From contig JAJNNQ010000137.1 of the NCBI GenBank assembly GCA_027886175.1, positions 10,746,001 through 10,810,000 on the forward strand: 64,000 nucleotides of DNA, given 5' to 3'. Within the stretch, counting starts at the first letter, position 1; every line of letters begins with the position of its first letter. The stretch is from Phylloscopus collybita. Its lineage: Eukaryota; Chordata; Aves; Passeriformes; Phylloscopidae. Below, piece after piece: positions 34,298 through 46,010 of this stretch. Both the position numbers and the translations under genes were made by a program. The notes beneath the pieces are model-generated. The model ran no database searches. It saw nothing but the letters and a program-made list of their open reading frames with translations, and was not told the DNA's origin.

Positions 34298-36157
34298 TCA
34301 GACCCAGAGAGAGGAGCAGCAATCAGACCCAGCCAAGAGTGGATGGGCAAAGCTGTGGAGATGCCAGGGATGGGCCAGGACAGGGGTGTCTGGTTTGGTG
34401 GGGTGGGATTTGCAAGCTGACATCTTAATTCCTGCCACTGATAACATGAAATGGGACATAATGGGTAGTATTAACTCTGGCAAATTCAGAGCCATTAGCT
34501 GACATGGTGCACCACAGAAGCTTAAGGTGATTTTTAGGAACTGAGGCCAACTCCATACAACACCATTTTACCTGTTATGGAAATTATGGACAGTAAATGT
34601 GCCACAAATGTGCAGTCTTGTAACTGTCTCTTCTCTGAAGCACTTCAGGGATGTCACAGAGAAGGGTGGGCTTTGGAGGACACCTCAATGAGAGATCCAC
34701 AGCTGTAGCTCCCTTCAGTAGCTCTGGCAGTGACTGTGCTGAATGTGGACTGCAGGTTTCCTTTTTGCTGGTCAAGTAACAAAGCTCACAGTTGAGTTCC
34801 AGCTGTGATGAGTTGGAAAGAAGAGGATTATGTGCTCTTGCTCTCTCAGAAGAGCTGAGTGCTAAGTCTATTCACTTCAATTTAAATTGAAAGTTGAAGA
34901 ATGTGTTACAGTGCCTTTTCGGGTTTGAATGTTTATTTCAGAAGGTTTATTACAAGCCTTTGATAATCTCTGCGAGCTCCTTAAACTGTGTATTTGTCTA
35001 AATAGCATCATTTTAGTCTGTATACACCATTGATTTCTAAATACAGAACCACTTGACTGAAACAACAGGGGGGAAAACAACCCTTATTCAGTCATTTATA
35101 ATTCGTACCTTCCTATTTTGAGCTGCACAGTGTCTTCTAAAACCTAAGATATGGAATTACTGTAAGTGTTCTGTGTTGTCTTACTGAGCTCTGTGATGCA
35201 TGTCAGAGTCTCAGAGCCTGTTTTAAGAAAACCTGGAGTTAGTCTCTTCCTTAACATTGCTGTGCTTGAGTAGACTTGTATCTTGTCCAGCAGTTCTTGC
35301 ACAGAGCAGGCCAGAACTCAGTCTGTGCTTCTTCCTGTACAACAGGAAAACAAACCAACAGTGTCTGAAGGTTGACTGGACTGCAAGGCAGAAACTGGCT
35401 GGAAGAATTTGATCTAAATGAAAATCTGTACTCTGAAGAGCAGTGGCATCTCAGTGTGCTTGATGGAATCTGCTTTATGTCTTTCAGGTTGTCTAACAAA
35501 CAGTCCATAAGTTACATTATTGTGAAAAATGTAAAGTATGAGTAAAGAGAAAATAAATTGAATAGATTAAAAAAAAATCTAGTCTAATAGTTCTAATATA
35601 ATAACATTGACAGTTGCTTTAAAAATATAACAAAACTCACTTTTCTAGTTCTAAATGTATTACAAATGTACTTTGTCATTAGTTTGAGTTGGAAAGAGAA
35701 AAGCATTATACTGTTATTGAAATCCTTCTCTCACTGGAGAGATGCTCATCTTCATCCAGTGTTCTTCAAATTATTCTAAATATAACACTGCAATGTCTCT
35801 TGATTTATTCCTGTATCTCATCTCAGTCCACTGGAATTTGTGGCCCAAGCTGTGTAATGGTGAGGTCTGGCTCTTGATGTATTGCTCAATGCCTCCTTGC
35901 TGACTTGTTGAACTCATGGCATGATTCCCTCTTCAGTCCCACTGGGAACAGAGTGCAAGAACTGCATTGTTTGCCTAAAATATCCCAATTGCAGAGTAGT
36001 CCTCTGTCACAGGTTTGGCTGTGTGCAGCCCCTCCCTCCGGTCAGACCCCAGCTCTAGCAGGGTCTGTCCTGCTGGCTTTGAATGGATTTGGTCTTGTGC
36101 TTGTTCGGAGATCTTTCAGGTAATTTCCCTCTCCTCACAGGAAACCGGATCAGTTTG

Positions 36158-36201
36158 CAAAGGCCCAAGATCCTTTCCAACCCAAACAATTCTGGGATTC
36201 T
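36158..36201 (+). mobile_element. CR1 3'-end remnant, sense
   Basis: 'ggcccaagatcctttccaac' followed by CCAAACAATTCTGGGATTC matches the last part of CR1, where 'ccttccaacccaaaccattc' precedes the octamer tail. The element may extend left to about 36040, but that part is too diverged for me to be sure. Confidence 0.55.
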
Positions 36202-39200
36202 TTGAAGAGATTAGATGAGGGCAGCAGGGGGAAGTCATAATCACCTGCCTGTTCTGCCCAGTCTGCTTTTTTCTCAAGGACATTTTGCCTCTGCAGAATC
36301 CCTGTCCACCCTCAGGGCAGGGATGTTTTGTCTCACTGAGACCATGATCTGTTTTATTGCTTTGAGCAGATGCATGCAAAATCTGTGTAACATGGCCAAG
36401 GTGAGAGCTATGGATAGTATTTTTTCCAGAGAAGTGTATCCTTTGCAGAATGATTCACAGTCTTTGGTTCTGCTGTTAGGATGAGCGTTTCCAGAATGAC
36501 AGTAGATGGATCTTAGTTTGTGCACACAACTCTCTTCTGATTTTTCATCACTGTGGTTTGCCAGCCTCATTGTTGAAACACATAACAGTTCTTGGGAAAG
36601 AGGGAAGTTATTTGTTCTAAGCTTGGGAAATGTAATTTATTATTCTAATTTTATTTTTATGAGTTGGTAGATAAAATTGCATCACTGTTCTTACCTATTT
36701 TTGTTTTGGCTCTGGCAATGTGATATGTACAAGATGTTATTAAAAATTAGCATATCAATATAATTGTGATAGGTTGTAGTGCGCTGTTCCTGTCTTTCAC
36801 CTCAAAATGACAAAGCATTTATGGTGTTCCAAAAGCCCTGATATAAGTGTTCTGTGCATTGGCTCCACATATTAGCTGGTGGGAGACCTAGATTTTGGGT
36901 TGTGTTTGTTTCAAGTTGCTTTTCTTAGTGCATATTTGCTAAGGGCACTCTCATCACAGGAAGTTGTGCATATTGATTTATGAGGGTTAAACTCCTGTGG
37001 GTCAGGAGTTCCCTCAGCTGCAACCTGTTCTGAAATACAGAGTATGCTAGGCAAGTACACTTCCTTCACATTATTTCTATATCCAGTTTTGGTGCCTGTT
37101 GGAGGCAGGGTCTCAGGTGATGTGGATCTCTAAAAGAATGTCTATACTGAGCCAGAACTCCTTTTATCTTACATTCTTATGATATTCAGGATGGAGGTAT
37201 ATGATAGGCAAAATCTCAACTCTGAATATGCTAACAAAGTTTTCTATAAAATCATCTCACAATGAAGCAGATATTCTGTTCTATGATATTTGAATTCATT
37301 AAAGATGAATAGTACAACTTTTGTTGAACATTAGAGAGTGTTCAAGTAATATAAAAGCAGGAGACCTTTTGGCCTCAGAGTCATTGGAGAGATAATTACT
37401 GTAATTGTACTGCACTGTTTCTTTTCATCACAGCTTGATGCATATACCGTGTATTTTGCTTAATATTTGTATAAAACCTGTAATCTTAAATAGCACATGC
37501 TGTTCTTTAGTGCATTAAGGTCTACAGTCTGTTTCAAAGGAAAAAAATGATGTACTTCATGGTTGGAGAAATGCAGTGTGAGCAGTGACAGCAGACAGAT
37601 GGATCAGAGCTACCAATCATTACCATTAGGAAAGTGTTGATGAAAGCTCTCTTGCTTTGTAAAAAACCCAATGGGTCAGCTTCAAAAGTTCTAACACTTT
37701 GGCTAATAATTTAGATTAGTCATCCAAGTCTAGCTCTTGCTTTTCCCCGGGTCTTTCTGCCTGGCTGCTGACAGCACTGTTTTCAAATGGAGGAGAGAGA
37801 GCCAGAAGGAAATGCAGATACCTACTTCAGTAGCTTTTCATTGCACATAGAGCAGCTTTGGGCCAGGAGAAAGAGAACACAATTTGGTAGCTGTTGGCCC
37901 AAGTGTGAAAGCTTCAGGTGTGAAAGGTTCCCTGCTTCCTTTCCCTGAAGAGATTCACTCTGCCAGTGGCAGTGTTTTGGGTCCCTGGGCTTCTTTGAGG
38001 TCCTAATACCTTTGTGGTCCCTAGGTTTATTCTCATATCCGGAAATAGCCCCAGTATTGTCTCTAATATGTAGTTTTTACCACAGAGGGACACGGACTAG
38101 AGTAGCTATTGGCCTTGGCTTAGTGATAATAGCTGACAGTGTCAGGACACTGACAGCTGTCCTGGAAGTCATTCATTTGGCTGAAGAACTCAGCTTCCTG
38201 CACTCAAGCTTGAGCATGCAGTCACAGGGCTTAGTGCTGCCTTCCTTTTCCATGCCAGCCTGCTCAGAAGATCAGTCCTGGTGTCTCAGTCCTTTAGGGG
38301 CAAAGCTGATCAGAGGGTTTGAGTCTTGATTTTGTATCATTTCCTGACCTTCCAGTGCATCAGGAGTTTGAAGAAAAATGAATTCCTAGAAATGTCTGCA
38401 TTCAGTTTTGTTCATCTTTCCACAAGAGACTCAAAAGAACAGATTCTCCAAAGTATATAAACAGGTGGTCTAAAAGATAATCTTTTGGCACTGTTATTCC
38501 TTACGTTTTGCAATCCAGTAGGGAGGGCTAATCTTTTGGCCTTCAGTTCCCCTTCTGCCCTCCCAATAAAAGATGGAGAAAAAGAATAAGGCACAGATCT
38601 AAGCTGATTTGCTAAGAGATTTTTGGATTTTGTTGGCTTTTTTCTACAGGGGTAAAAACCACCTATCTGAACTGAGAGATTAAGTGGAAACATCTGTGCA
38701 TAGGAAGTGACATTTGAAGGAGTGTGAATGTACTCTTAAAAGGACTGCAAGTATAGCTGCCCCAGAAAAGCAATAGGCACTCCTAATGCTGCTTGGGAAG
38801 CTGGAACTTATGAAGACTTTCTTCCACTTGTGGAAATCCAAACCAATATCTGGGTGTTTCCACAAAGTACAGGTACCACTGTGAGTTTCTGTGTGTTCTT
38901 TGTGAGCCCTTATGTCTGCAGCTGCAGATTACAGTGTTTTATCCCTGCTTCTTTCTTCCCGTGACTAAAGGGAAAAAACCTAATGCAGAGAAAGAAGTGT
39001 CCTCTTGCTAAAACACATTTATTAGCTTACTGTCCTGCCTGCTTCAACCCCCAGAGACAAAATCTTCCCTATGTTTTGTGAGGCTATGGAATTTATCATT
39101 CCTAGTAATAGTCTGATTTACGTGACTGTCTGAAAAGGGTTTATCCCTTGTTTTTAACTTGGAGATGTTTGTCCTTTTTCTTGTTAACCCTTTCCAGACT

Positions 39201-40124
39201 GCAAATCAAAGATATAACTTCAGCTTCCATGTCTCTACTTTAAAAAAGGCTTCAAACCCAAATTTTTGTTACTTAATACCGAGGTGGATAAAAGCCCAGA
39301 AGGCCATGAAACGCTGTGCCCTTATTTTCAACCAGTGATCTAACAGTGGTACTGAGTGTATGATTTCTGCTCTTCTTAAATTTATAAAACCAAACCTCTT
39401 TAAGAGGAGTGAGATACAGCTGTGTCAGCATGTTTCACGCAGTCCTCTGCATCCCCTCTTCCAGAAGTTTATTTGTGAAAGTGATACATGGGCATTAAAA
39501 TTAGATGCTGTGGAAAAGCCCAACTCTCAGTGCCAGAGCAGAAAATTGTGCTGAAAGCTTGAGACTAACCAGAATCCATCACAGTTTTTTGTAAGATTTT
39601 TCATTTCTTTTTTTTCTTTTCTGTCAGAATCCACAGAAAGGACTAAGTGTTGAGTGGCAAGTCTGGGGCAGTCCCCAAAGCAAAAAAAAAAAAGAGGGAG
39701 TATCACTTTGCAAGTGGTTTCTGGAATAACTCCAGACCTTAGAATGAGCTGTATGGCTCCTAACCCACCCTTCCTGGACTCGGTCCTTGCAATTAGCAAG
39801 GAACTTTCAGTCTGGGAAATGACAGCCAGCTATAGCTTCAGACTAAAGGAGAAAAATAGGCATTGTCCAGAGGGGGAAACTAGTGGAGCTGTACAAAAAT
39901 CTTGCTGCAAAGTTGTCTCTGCAGTAGAAACCATGAAACATGGTTGTTGGATGCTATGATGTGAGATCTTCGAGTGTCTTTGGATAAAGCTGTGAGAAAC
40001 AAGTTATAGATTCCCTCTATTAATACCTCCAAAGCAGATGCTGTTGTTAGATTCCCACTCACTGTCCACATCTCCTGCAGTACACAGGTGATTTTATTAA
40101 TTTAGGACAGTGATTTTTCTTTGC
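36202..40124. other. Unique AT-rich stretch, no gene seen
   Basis: No gene or transposon is recognised. The near-perfect hairpin at 38131-38158 is listed separately. The paired 89-codon plus and 98-codon minus frames near 36215-36570 overlap each other and show no domain. The 105-codon frame at 38012-38329 is likewise unsupported. Confidence 0.55.
38131..38158. repeat. Near-perfect inverted repeat, 13-bp arms, 2-nt loop
   Basis: AGCTGACAGTGTC (38131-38143) pairs with GACACTGACAGCT (38146-38158) with a single A-A mismatch. The overlapping AGGACA...TGTCCT pairing (loop CTGACAGC) forms an alternative stem, so two hairpins compete for the same bases. Confidence 0.75.
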
Positions 40125-40196
40125 TAAATATAAATATAAATATAAATATAAATATAAATATAAATATAAATATAAATATAAATATAAATATAAATA
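40125..40196. repeat. (AAATAT)n hexanucleotide microsatellite, about 12 copies
   Basis: About 72 bp of nearly perfect 6-bp units. Every unit contains the TATAAA core motif on the plus strand, so the array is a string of about eleven overlapping TATA-box-like sequences. It is bordered by AT-rich unique DNA. Confidence 0.93.
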
Positions 40197-41037
40197 ATAT
40201 TTCATTTTATCTTGAAAATATTTCTAAATATTGAAAAGTCTCCTGGGTTACAGAAATATTAAAATCAGTGTTTAGAAAAATAGAAGATGGAAATGTGTTC
40301 TGCTGATCATTCCCTCCAACGGACAGCAAAAAACCTATATGCTCTTTTATGCAGTATCATGATTTGTGATAAAAAACAAACCTGGTGTAGTAAGTGCTAT
40401 ACTAGGAAGCCTGGATGGAATATGCAGCCTCATTTAGTAGAAACTGATTTTGGAAGGATGTTAGCTGATCTTGAAAAGATTGTCATTAAAGACATGTCTG
40501 TGTCAGAAAAAACCCATAGCTGCTAGGAAAATCATCTGGGAACCATGATTTCATTTGCAAGTGTGCTTCAGTGGCTTGGCATTCATGTTAATCCTCTCCA
40601 GTAATTTCTCCATACTGCATCATGTCACCCTACTGGCAGAAGTCAAGATCCTTAATTTCATTAATTTATAAGGGATTCACCTGTTTAGCTGGTGAATGAT
40701 CCTTAACTGTGTGGTATCAGGATTAGCAAAGTGAAATAGTTTGGGGACTGGATAGCTAATAGAAAAGGTGTAATATTCCCTGAATCTCAAAAGACTATTG
40801 TCATCTCATGAATAACTGCTTTGTTCCTGCTAGGACAGCCAGTGTGCGTGGCAGACTCTGTGCAAAGGAATTGGAAGATATGTAATAGTACCTTGCAGCT
40901 GAAAAAAAATCAGCATCTTTTGTGGACTAAGTAGCATTACCAAGGGGAAAACTCACCCCAAAGATTACAGGGTCAATAGAGTGGGGAAAAATCTGTCCCT
41001 AGAACAGACATATCCTAGTCCATTGTTTATATATATT
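40197..41037. other. Unique AT-rich spacer, no gene seen
   Basis: It lies between the hexamer array and the TTC tract. A 79-codon plus-strand frame (40287-40526) has no recognisable feature. Confidence 0.55.
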
Positions 41038-41240
41038 TCTTCTTCTTCTTCTTCTTCTTCTTCTTCTTCTTCTTCTTTCTTCTTCTTCTTCTTCTTCTTC
41101 TTCTTCTTCTTCTTCTTCTTCTTCTTCTTCTTCTTCTTCTTCTTCTTCTTTCTTCTTCTTTCTTCTTCTTCTTCTTCTTCTTCTTCTTCTTCTTCTTCTT
41201 CTTCTTCTTCTTCTTCTTCTTCTTCTTCTTCTTCTTCTTT
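41038..41240. repeat. Long (TTC)n/(GAA)n trinucleotide tract
   Basis: About 203 bp, roughly 67 units, of TTC on the plus strand (GAA on the minus strand). Extra T bases shift the phase near 41077, 41150 and 41160. The phase shifts explain the S-, F- and L-rich runs in the plus-strand frame and the R-, K- and E-rich runs on the minus strand. A pure purine/pyrimidine mirror tract of this length can form triplex DNA. The GAA repeat of human FXN intron 1 is the known precedent for pathology when expanded. Confidence 0.96.
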
Positions 41241-41556
41241 TATTTTTTTCCTTGATACCAGTTATGAAACACCTTGTAGCCTCTTCAAGCGTCAGAACTC
41301 GTCTGAGCAGGTGATAAATGATGTCTTGCAGGTTGGAAAGGTTGCTGCTATATATCTTCAGACAGCTCTTCAGAGCCAGATAAAATATGTGAAGGAAGCA
41401 ACAGAAGCAGTATTCGTGCCTTTTTGCCAAGAAGGAATTAGCATACGAGAAAGATTTTTAAATGTACTTCTTTCTTCATTAGGATGTTTCAAATTCAGCT
41501 CTGAGGTCATAGCAACTCAAGTAGATGCTAGCATGAAAGGGTGGTCACTTTCCTGA
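41241..41556 (+). other. Open frame of about 105 codons after the TTC tract, unidentified
   Basis: Past the repeat, one forward frame stays open from about 41241 to a TGA at 41554-41556. The peptide has mixed composition (for example VGKVAAIYLQTALQSQIKYV, then EGISIRERFLNVLLSSLG), unlike the F/K/N-rich frames typical of this window. A pyrimidine stretch and a CAG at about 41260-41262 could act as an acceptor. I do not recognise the protein, see no start codon context, and would not call a gene. It may be a chance frame or a decayed exon or retrocopy. Confidence 0.2.
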
Positions 41557-44500
41557 ACTTCATAGCAAAGCTAGAAAACCTGGCTAATTCTTCTCTTGAA
41601 GTCAATGCATGACTATGAATTTATTGTCCCTAGTATCTTAGTAGTTGTATGTTTTGTTTCTATTGCTGCCTTTGGTGCATTTTTCTTACATTCATTAAAA
41701 TGATCATTTTAAGTAGGCCTATGTTTAGCCTGTTAAGGGAAGAGAATCTGCCTAAAAGGTTAATACATCCCCATGGAAACCATTCTGGCAGTGTTAGCTA
41801 GGTGGATATACAGATGAAGTATACATTCTCTTTAGTCCTAAACTAAAGCATTGATTATTTTGGTCATTTGTTGAGTTGGAAGCCTTTTTGGATGAGAGCC
41901 AGAATGATACTTGTACTTTGGAAAAGTGCTTCTAGTAACCATAACCAAAATTTTCTCAGTAAATGTGATAAATACTTATTTTTCCTTTCAAGCATAAACA
42001 TTAAGAACATTAGTACTGTTACAATGAAAGTGAGGAAATTGTATGTCCTCTAATGAGGTCTGCTTGTTAAAATGTCGTGGTGTACTAAAAACATTAATAT
42101 GGGCATTTGCCAAGTAATTTATGATGGTCACTTGGTGGCAGTTTTTAGCAGGTGTCTTTTTCAGTGGTCAGAATGAAATAAAAACATGTCATCCTTAATT
42201 CTGAAATGTCCATATTTAAAGAGTAATTACATTTCAGTTGATAATGCAACAAAAATCCTCTTTAGATAATTCTCATCGAATCAATACAATAAAGAATAGG
42301 CAATTTTCCCTCTCCTTCTCCTTCTGCTTTTCCCTTTCCTTTTCCTTCTCTGATCCAGCAAGATGTATTTGCTTGGTCATCACAGAGAATATTTTCCAGG
42401 TTTAAAAATGTAATTTTCTATCAGAAGTTTTCATTATATTGAGTTGGAGACCTGGCATGCCTGTGATCTGGGATAAGAGACACTAAGGGAAAACACCAGG
42501 TAGACATAACTCCTCTGTACCTGAGGAAAGCAGAGTGAAATAATGGTTATTAGAGTTGTACCAGAAGATTAATTTCCAGGGGTGCTTGTTATTATCAGAA
42601 GAATGTGAGAGTTATTGTTATGGTGGAAAGCTGCCATCCATTTTAATAGATCTGGACAAATTATTAAAGAGCATAGGAAGAAAAGCAAGTAGTTTACAGC
42701 TGGGGTAGGATGGATGTTTTAGTCTGCTATTTTGTGAAGCTTTGACTGCTGACAAAGACTTTCAAGCAGAAAGAATGTGGATTTGCCAACACTATTTGCA
42801 CGAGAAAAAAAAAATGTTCATTTCCTCAGAGAAAAAAAACCTTCAGAGGTTTTCTGATAATTTGACCCTTTTTTGGTGCTAAAATGTTAATGAGCATTAG
42901 TGGCTCATCTCCATTCACCTCCCCAGGGGAAATGAGACTTTTGCAGTCATAGGATCACTGAATGCAGGTAGTGAGATGCAGGTGATAGTTTCAAAATCAG
43001 TTGTCCAATTTAAGCCGGGTTTGACAGAAAAACAAAATTCCAGTGATGATGGTACTGAAGGCTTTGGAAAAGGGAGAGTCAGATGTAGTTCAGTTTGAGC
43101 ACAGGAATATTAGACACTGGAGAATTCACATGGGAAGGAGCAGGTGGAAAGGGCTCATGATGCATTGGTGCATTTACCAATACTTTTCTTATTCTGTTTT
43201 TTGTAAATACAAGGTTGTCAAATGCATATAAGATCAACCTCATCAGCTTTTCTTTTGTTCCTGTGCCTGATCTAGTTCTAGGAGGATTCACACTGGCACA
43301 GGGAGCCAGTAATAGAGCTGCATGCAGCATCATGTTCTGCTTTGTTTCTTCCAGAACATACCTTTGTTTCTAACATTGCATCTGGTGTTTGTAAATATCA
43401 CTCCTATTGTTTGTAGATTTTTGAGGAAAAAAATAGCAGCTCATTTTTCAAAATTTTTACTTGACTTAAGGCTTATGTGATAAATTCAAGCCAAGAAACA
43501 CCTTTTACCTTTATATTGTCCCTAAAAGTTTTTAAAAAGGTGTGTCCTTTTTAAAGTATCTTGGGAGTCTTGCTCCAGCCTGAGAGTAGGTTGATTCCAC
43601 AGTATGCACTGCCTCATCTTCCATGTCTCTCAGTTTCTGCAGTTGGGAAAACAGGCAAATTCCAGGAAAATCCCACCTAGGGAGCACTCGAGGATTTCAC
43701 AGCTCTGACAGAGTCGATGAGTGCTGTCCCTTGAGTTGACCTTCATCAGAAGAAGGAAGATTATCTCTTAACCAGTATTTGTCTCTATTCAAATGTCTTT
43801 TATAGAGGTTTACAGATGTATGAAGCCATTTCTTTTTCTTTTTCAGCTACTCCCATATTCATGTCTGTACCTCCCTTAATTGCATTGGATGCAGAAATCT
43901 CTCTTAATAGAATGAGCACCACATTTTTCAGTGTCACAGCAGTCCCATCCATCAAGAACTTTATCCGTCATCTAATTGTATTAACCTTGAGTGATTTCAC
44001 TAGGTCAGCAGAACATAGAAAGAAAAAAGGCTTTACTGGTTCTGTCTCTATACTTTAAATGTAGAAACTGCTCATATAACTAGCCAAATAATCCCAGAGC
44101 CTATCATATGGGAAATCAGTGATTAGACTGTTACGCCATTACAGTGGGCAACAAAAAATAAACATCACATCCTTCTGGGACTCCTTTTGACCTTTTCCTA
44201 GAACATATTTCCAGAAGCCATCTCAGTATTTGTGCTAATCTTATGGAAGATAATAAACAAGGAAACATATATTTCCTTGATAAAATCCAAGGCTAGTTAA
44301 ATCATTGTAGATAACAGCAGAGTCCCCACTAGCTTCTCTTTCACTATGAGCTCCAGCATCATCTAAGAAATTTAGAAGAAAAGGTCATGAAAGTTTTTGG
44401 ACATAAGATGATTCAGTGATGTTTCGTTGCATAAAAGACAGAAATGTGTTATTTGGGGACAAATTTGGAGGAAAAAAAATAGTAAGAATTTTTTGGGGGG

Positions 44501-46010
44501 CAGGGACTGGTGGTGTATTTCTTATGATCCCAGAAATATGTTGCCTTGTGATATAGGTCATCTCGGTCTGCATTTGACACAAAATAATCATTGAAAAGAA
44601 TTCTATTCCTTTGTGAAAACATGTCCTAGATTTTGCTGAACACTTTGTATTTTTTGAAGAGTCTGTTTTAAAAACCCAGGCAAACCATTAGCAGGACTTA
44701 CAGAGCCTTAGAATCTCTATTTAAAGACTTTAGTTCTTAATTTGACCCAGCTTTGATGTAATTATGTCTGGAAAGATGTTACATACTAAGTCCCTAGCTT
44801 CATTGAACATGAGCAACAGTTTCCACTGTTCTAATTACAGCAAACAGGTCTAATTCAGTAGCAGTTTGAAAATCCATCAAGAGTGGTACAAAATGTGGTT
44901 ATCACACAATACTGTAGCATACAGAAAGAAGCAAATGAAAAATTCCCTTCACGTCCACATAGGTCACTGCTCAGGACCATTTAATCCTGGGGTTATAGCA
45001 GGAAAATGTTTTCCTGTCTGCCATGCTATAATTTCTGCTGCTTGTTAAATACAATGGACAAGGATAATGGTAAAAATTCAGGTCTGTTGTAAGTGCTTTT
45101 AAGTAATCTGTAACAGTAGTTGTCTGTGTTTATTATGGACATTATAAACGCTTATGGAAATGTGTTTTGCAATATAACCTTCTGTATTTTCTGCCTTTGT
45201 CTTTGCTGGAGAAGATGAGCTTTACCTGAAATGTCTTTCATTTTTTATTTGCAGCTGGTGTTAAGAAAGTAGAAACTGGTATTTGCCTTTTGAATAAAGG
45301 CATTGAAATGAATAAATAATTGAATTAAAAATGGAGAATTATCTAGGCATAAAATTTGCTTAAAAACTTGTCTCCACAGTGCCACTGTGTATGTATGTCT
45401 TTTCTGCATGATAGTTGATTAATCTGTTTCGACAGCAACTTAATTTTACTAGCTAAGATATAGGGCTGAGCATCTATTAGCAAGTATTTCTTGTGAGGCA
45501 CTTGCCTGGGGCTGGTTTCTTATTTAAATGAAGAACCTTCTAAAGCATATCAGCTAAGTAAATGTACCTGGGTGTGTTTGAAATATTATGCATGTCTTTG
45601 TTACTAATCAGAGAACAGCATAAAAATGAGACTGAAAATCAGTGTGTGAAAACCAGTTTTTAGATGAGGTTCTTCTCTTCTTTTGAAGAGGAACTAATTA
45701 GTATTTGCTCCTTCCTCCTATTACTCTTATTATGTATTATCTTCTTCTAGGATGCTCTTATTTTAGCTATCCCCATATGTATTTAAAAATGTCACTATTT
45801 GTAATGTACTATGATTTCAAAAGTGGCAGCATTTGTGCTATTCTGGCTGATCAGAAATGGACTGTTGAGGAATCCTAGCATTTGAAGGAAACAGGATCCA
45901 GCAGCCTCTCCTGTCCACATCTTTATCCTGAGCAGGGAAATAAAGTGTAAAGGCTGAAGTAGCGCTCGAGGGTGTAAATGTAACAGGAGGCAAAGAGGCA
46001 GCAGCCAAAG
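41557..46010. other. Unique AT-rich stretch, no gene seen
   Basis: A pyrimidine-rich patch lies at about 42306-42350 (CCTTCTCCTT-like). Frames of 60-84 codons (for example 43079-43333 minus, 43816-44058 plus, 45795-46049 minus) show no domain. The last of these runs into the minisatellite. Confidence 0.55.

Larger units (their letters stand above)
31648..36157. other. Unique AT-rich stretch, no gene seen
   Basis: No gene or transposon is recognised. The C9-G-C3-T18 low-complexity run at 34031-34061 and the G-rich segment at 34250-34297 are listed separately. The 152-codon plus-strand frame at 33970-34428 starts in the homopolymer, giving a long F run, and has no domain. Confidence 0.55.

Noticed and set aside
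33970..34428. 152-codon plus-strand frame
   Set aside because: It depends on a T18 homopolymer encoding an F run, and no family is recognised.
40981..41430. Frames with long S/F runs (plus) and R/K/E runs (minus)
   Set aside because: They translate the TTC/GAA microsatellite. Changes of residue run follow the single-T phase shifts.
42941..42965. Possible CR1 terminus ('cagtcataggatcactgaat')
   Set aside because: Only the tail-like words match. The diagnostic GGTTGGAAGGGACC block is missing.
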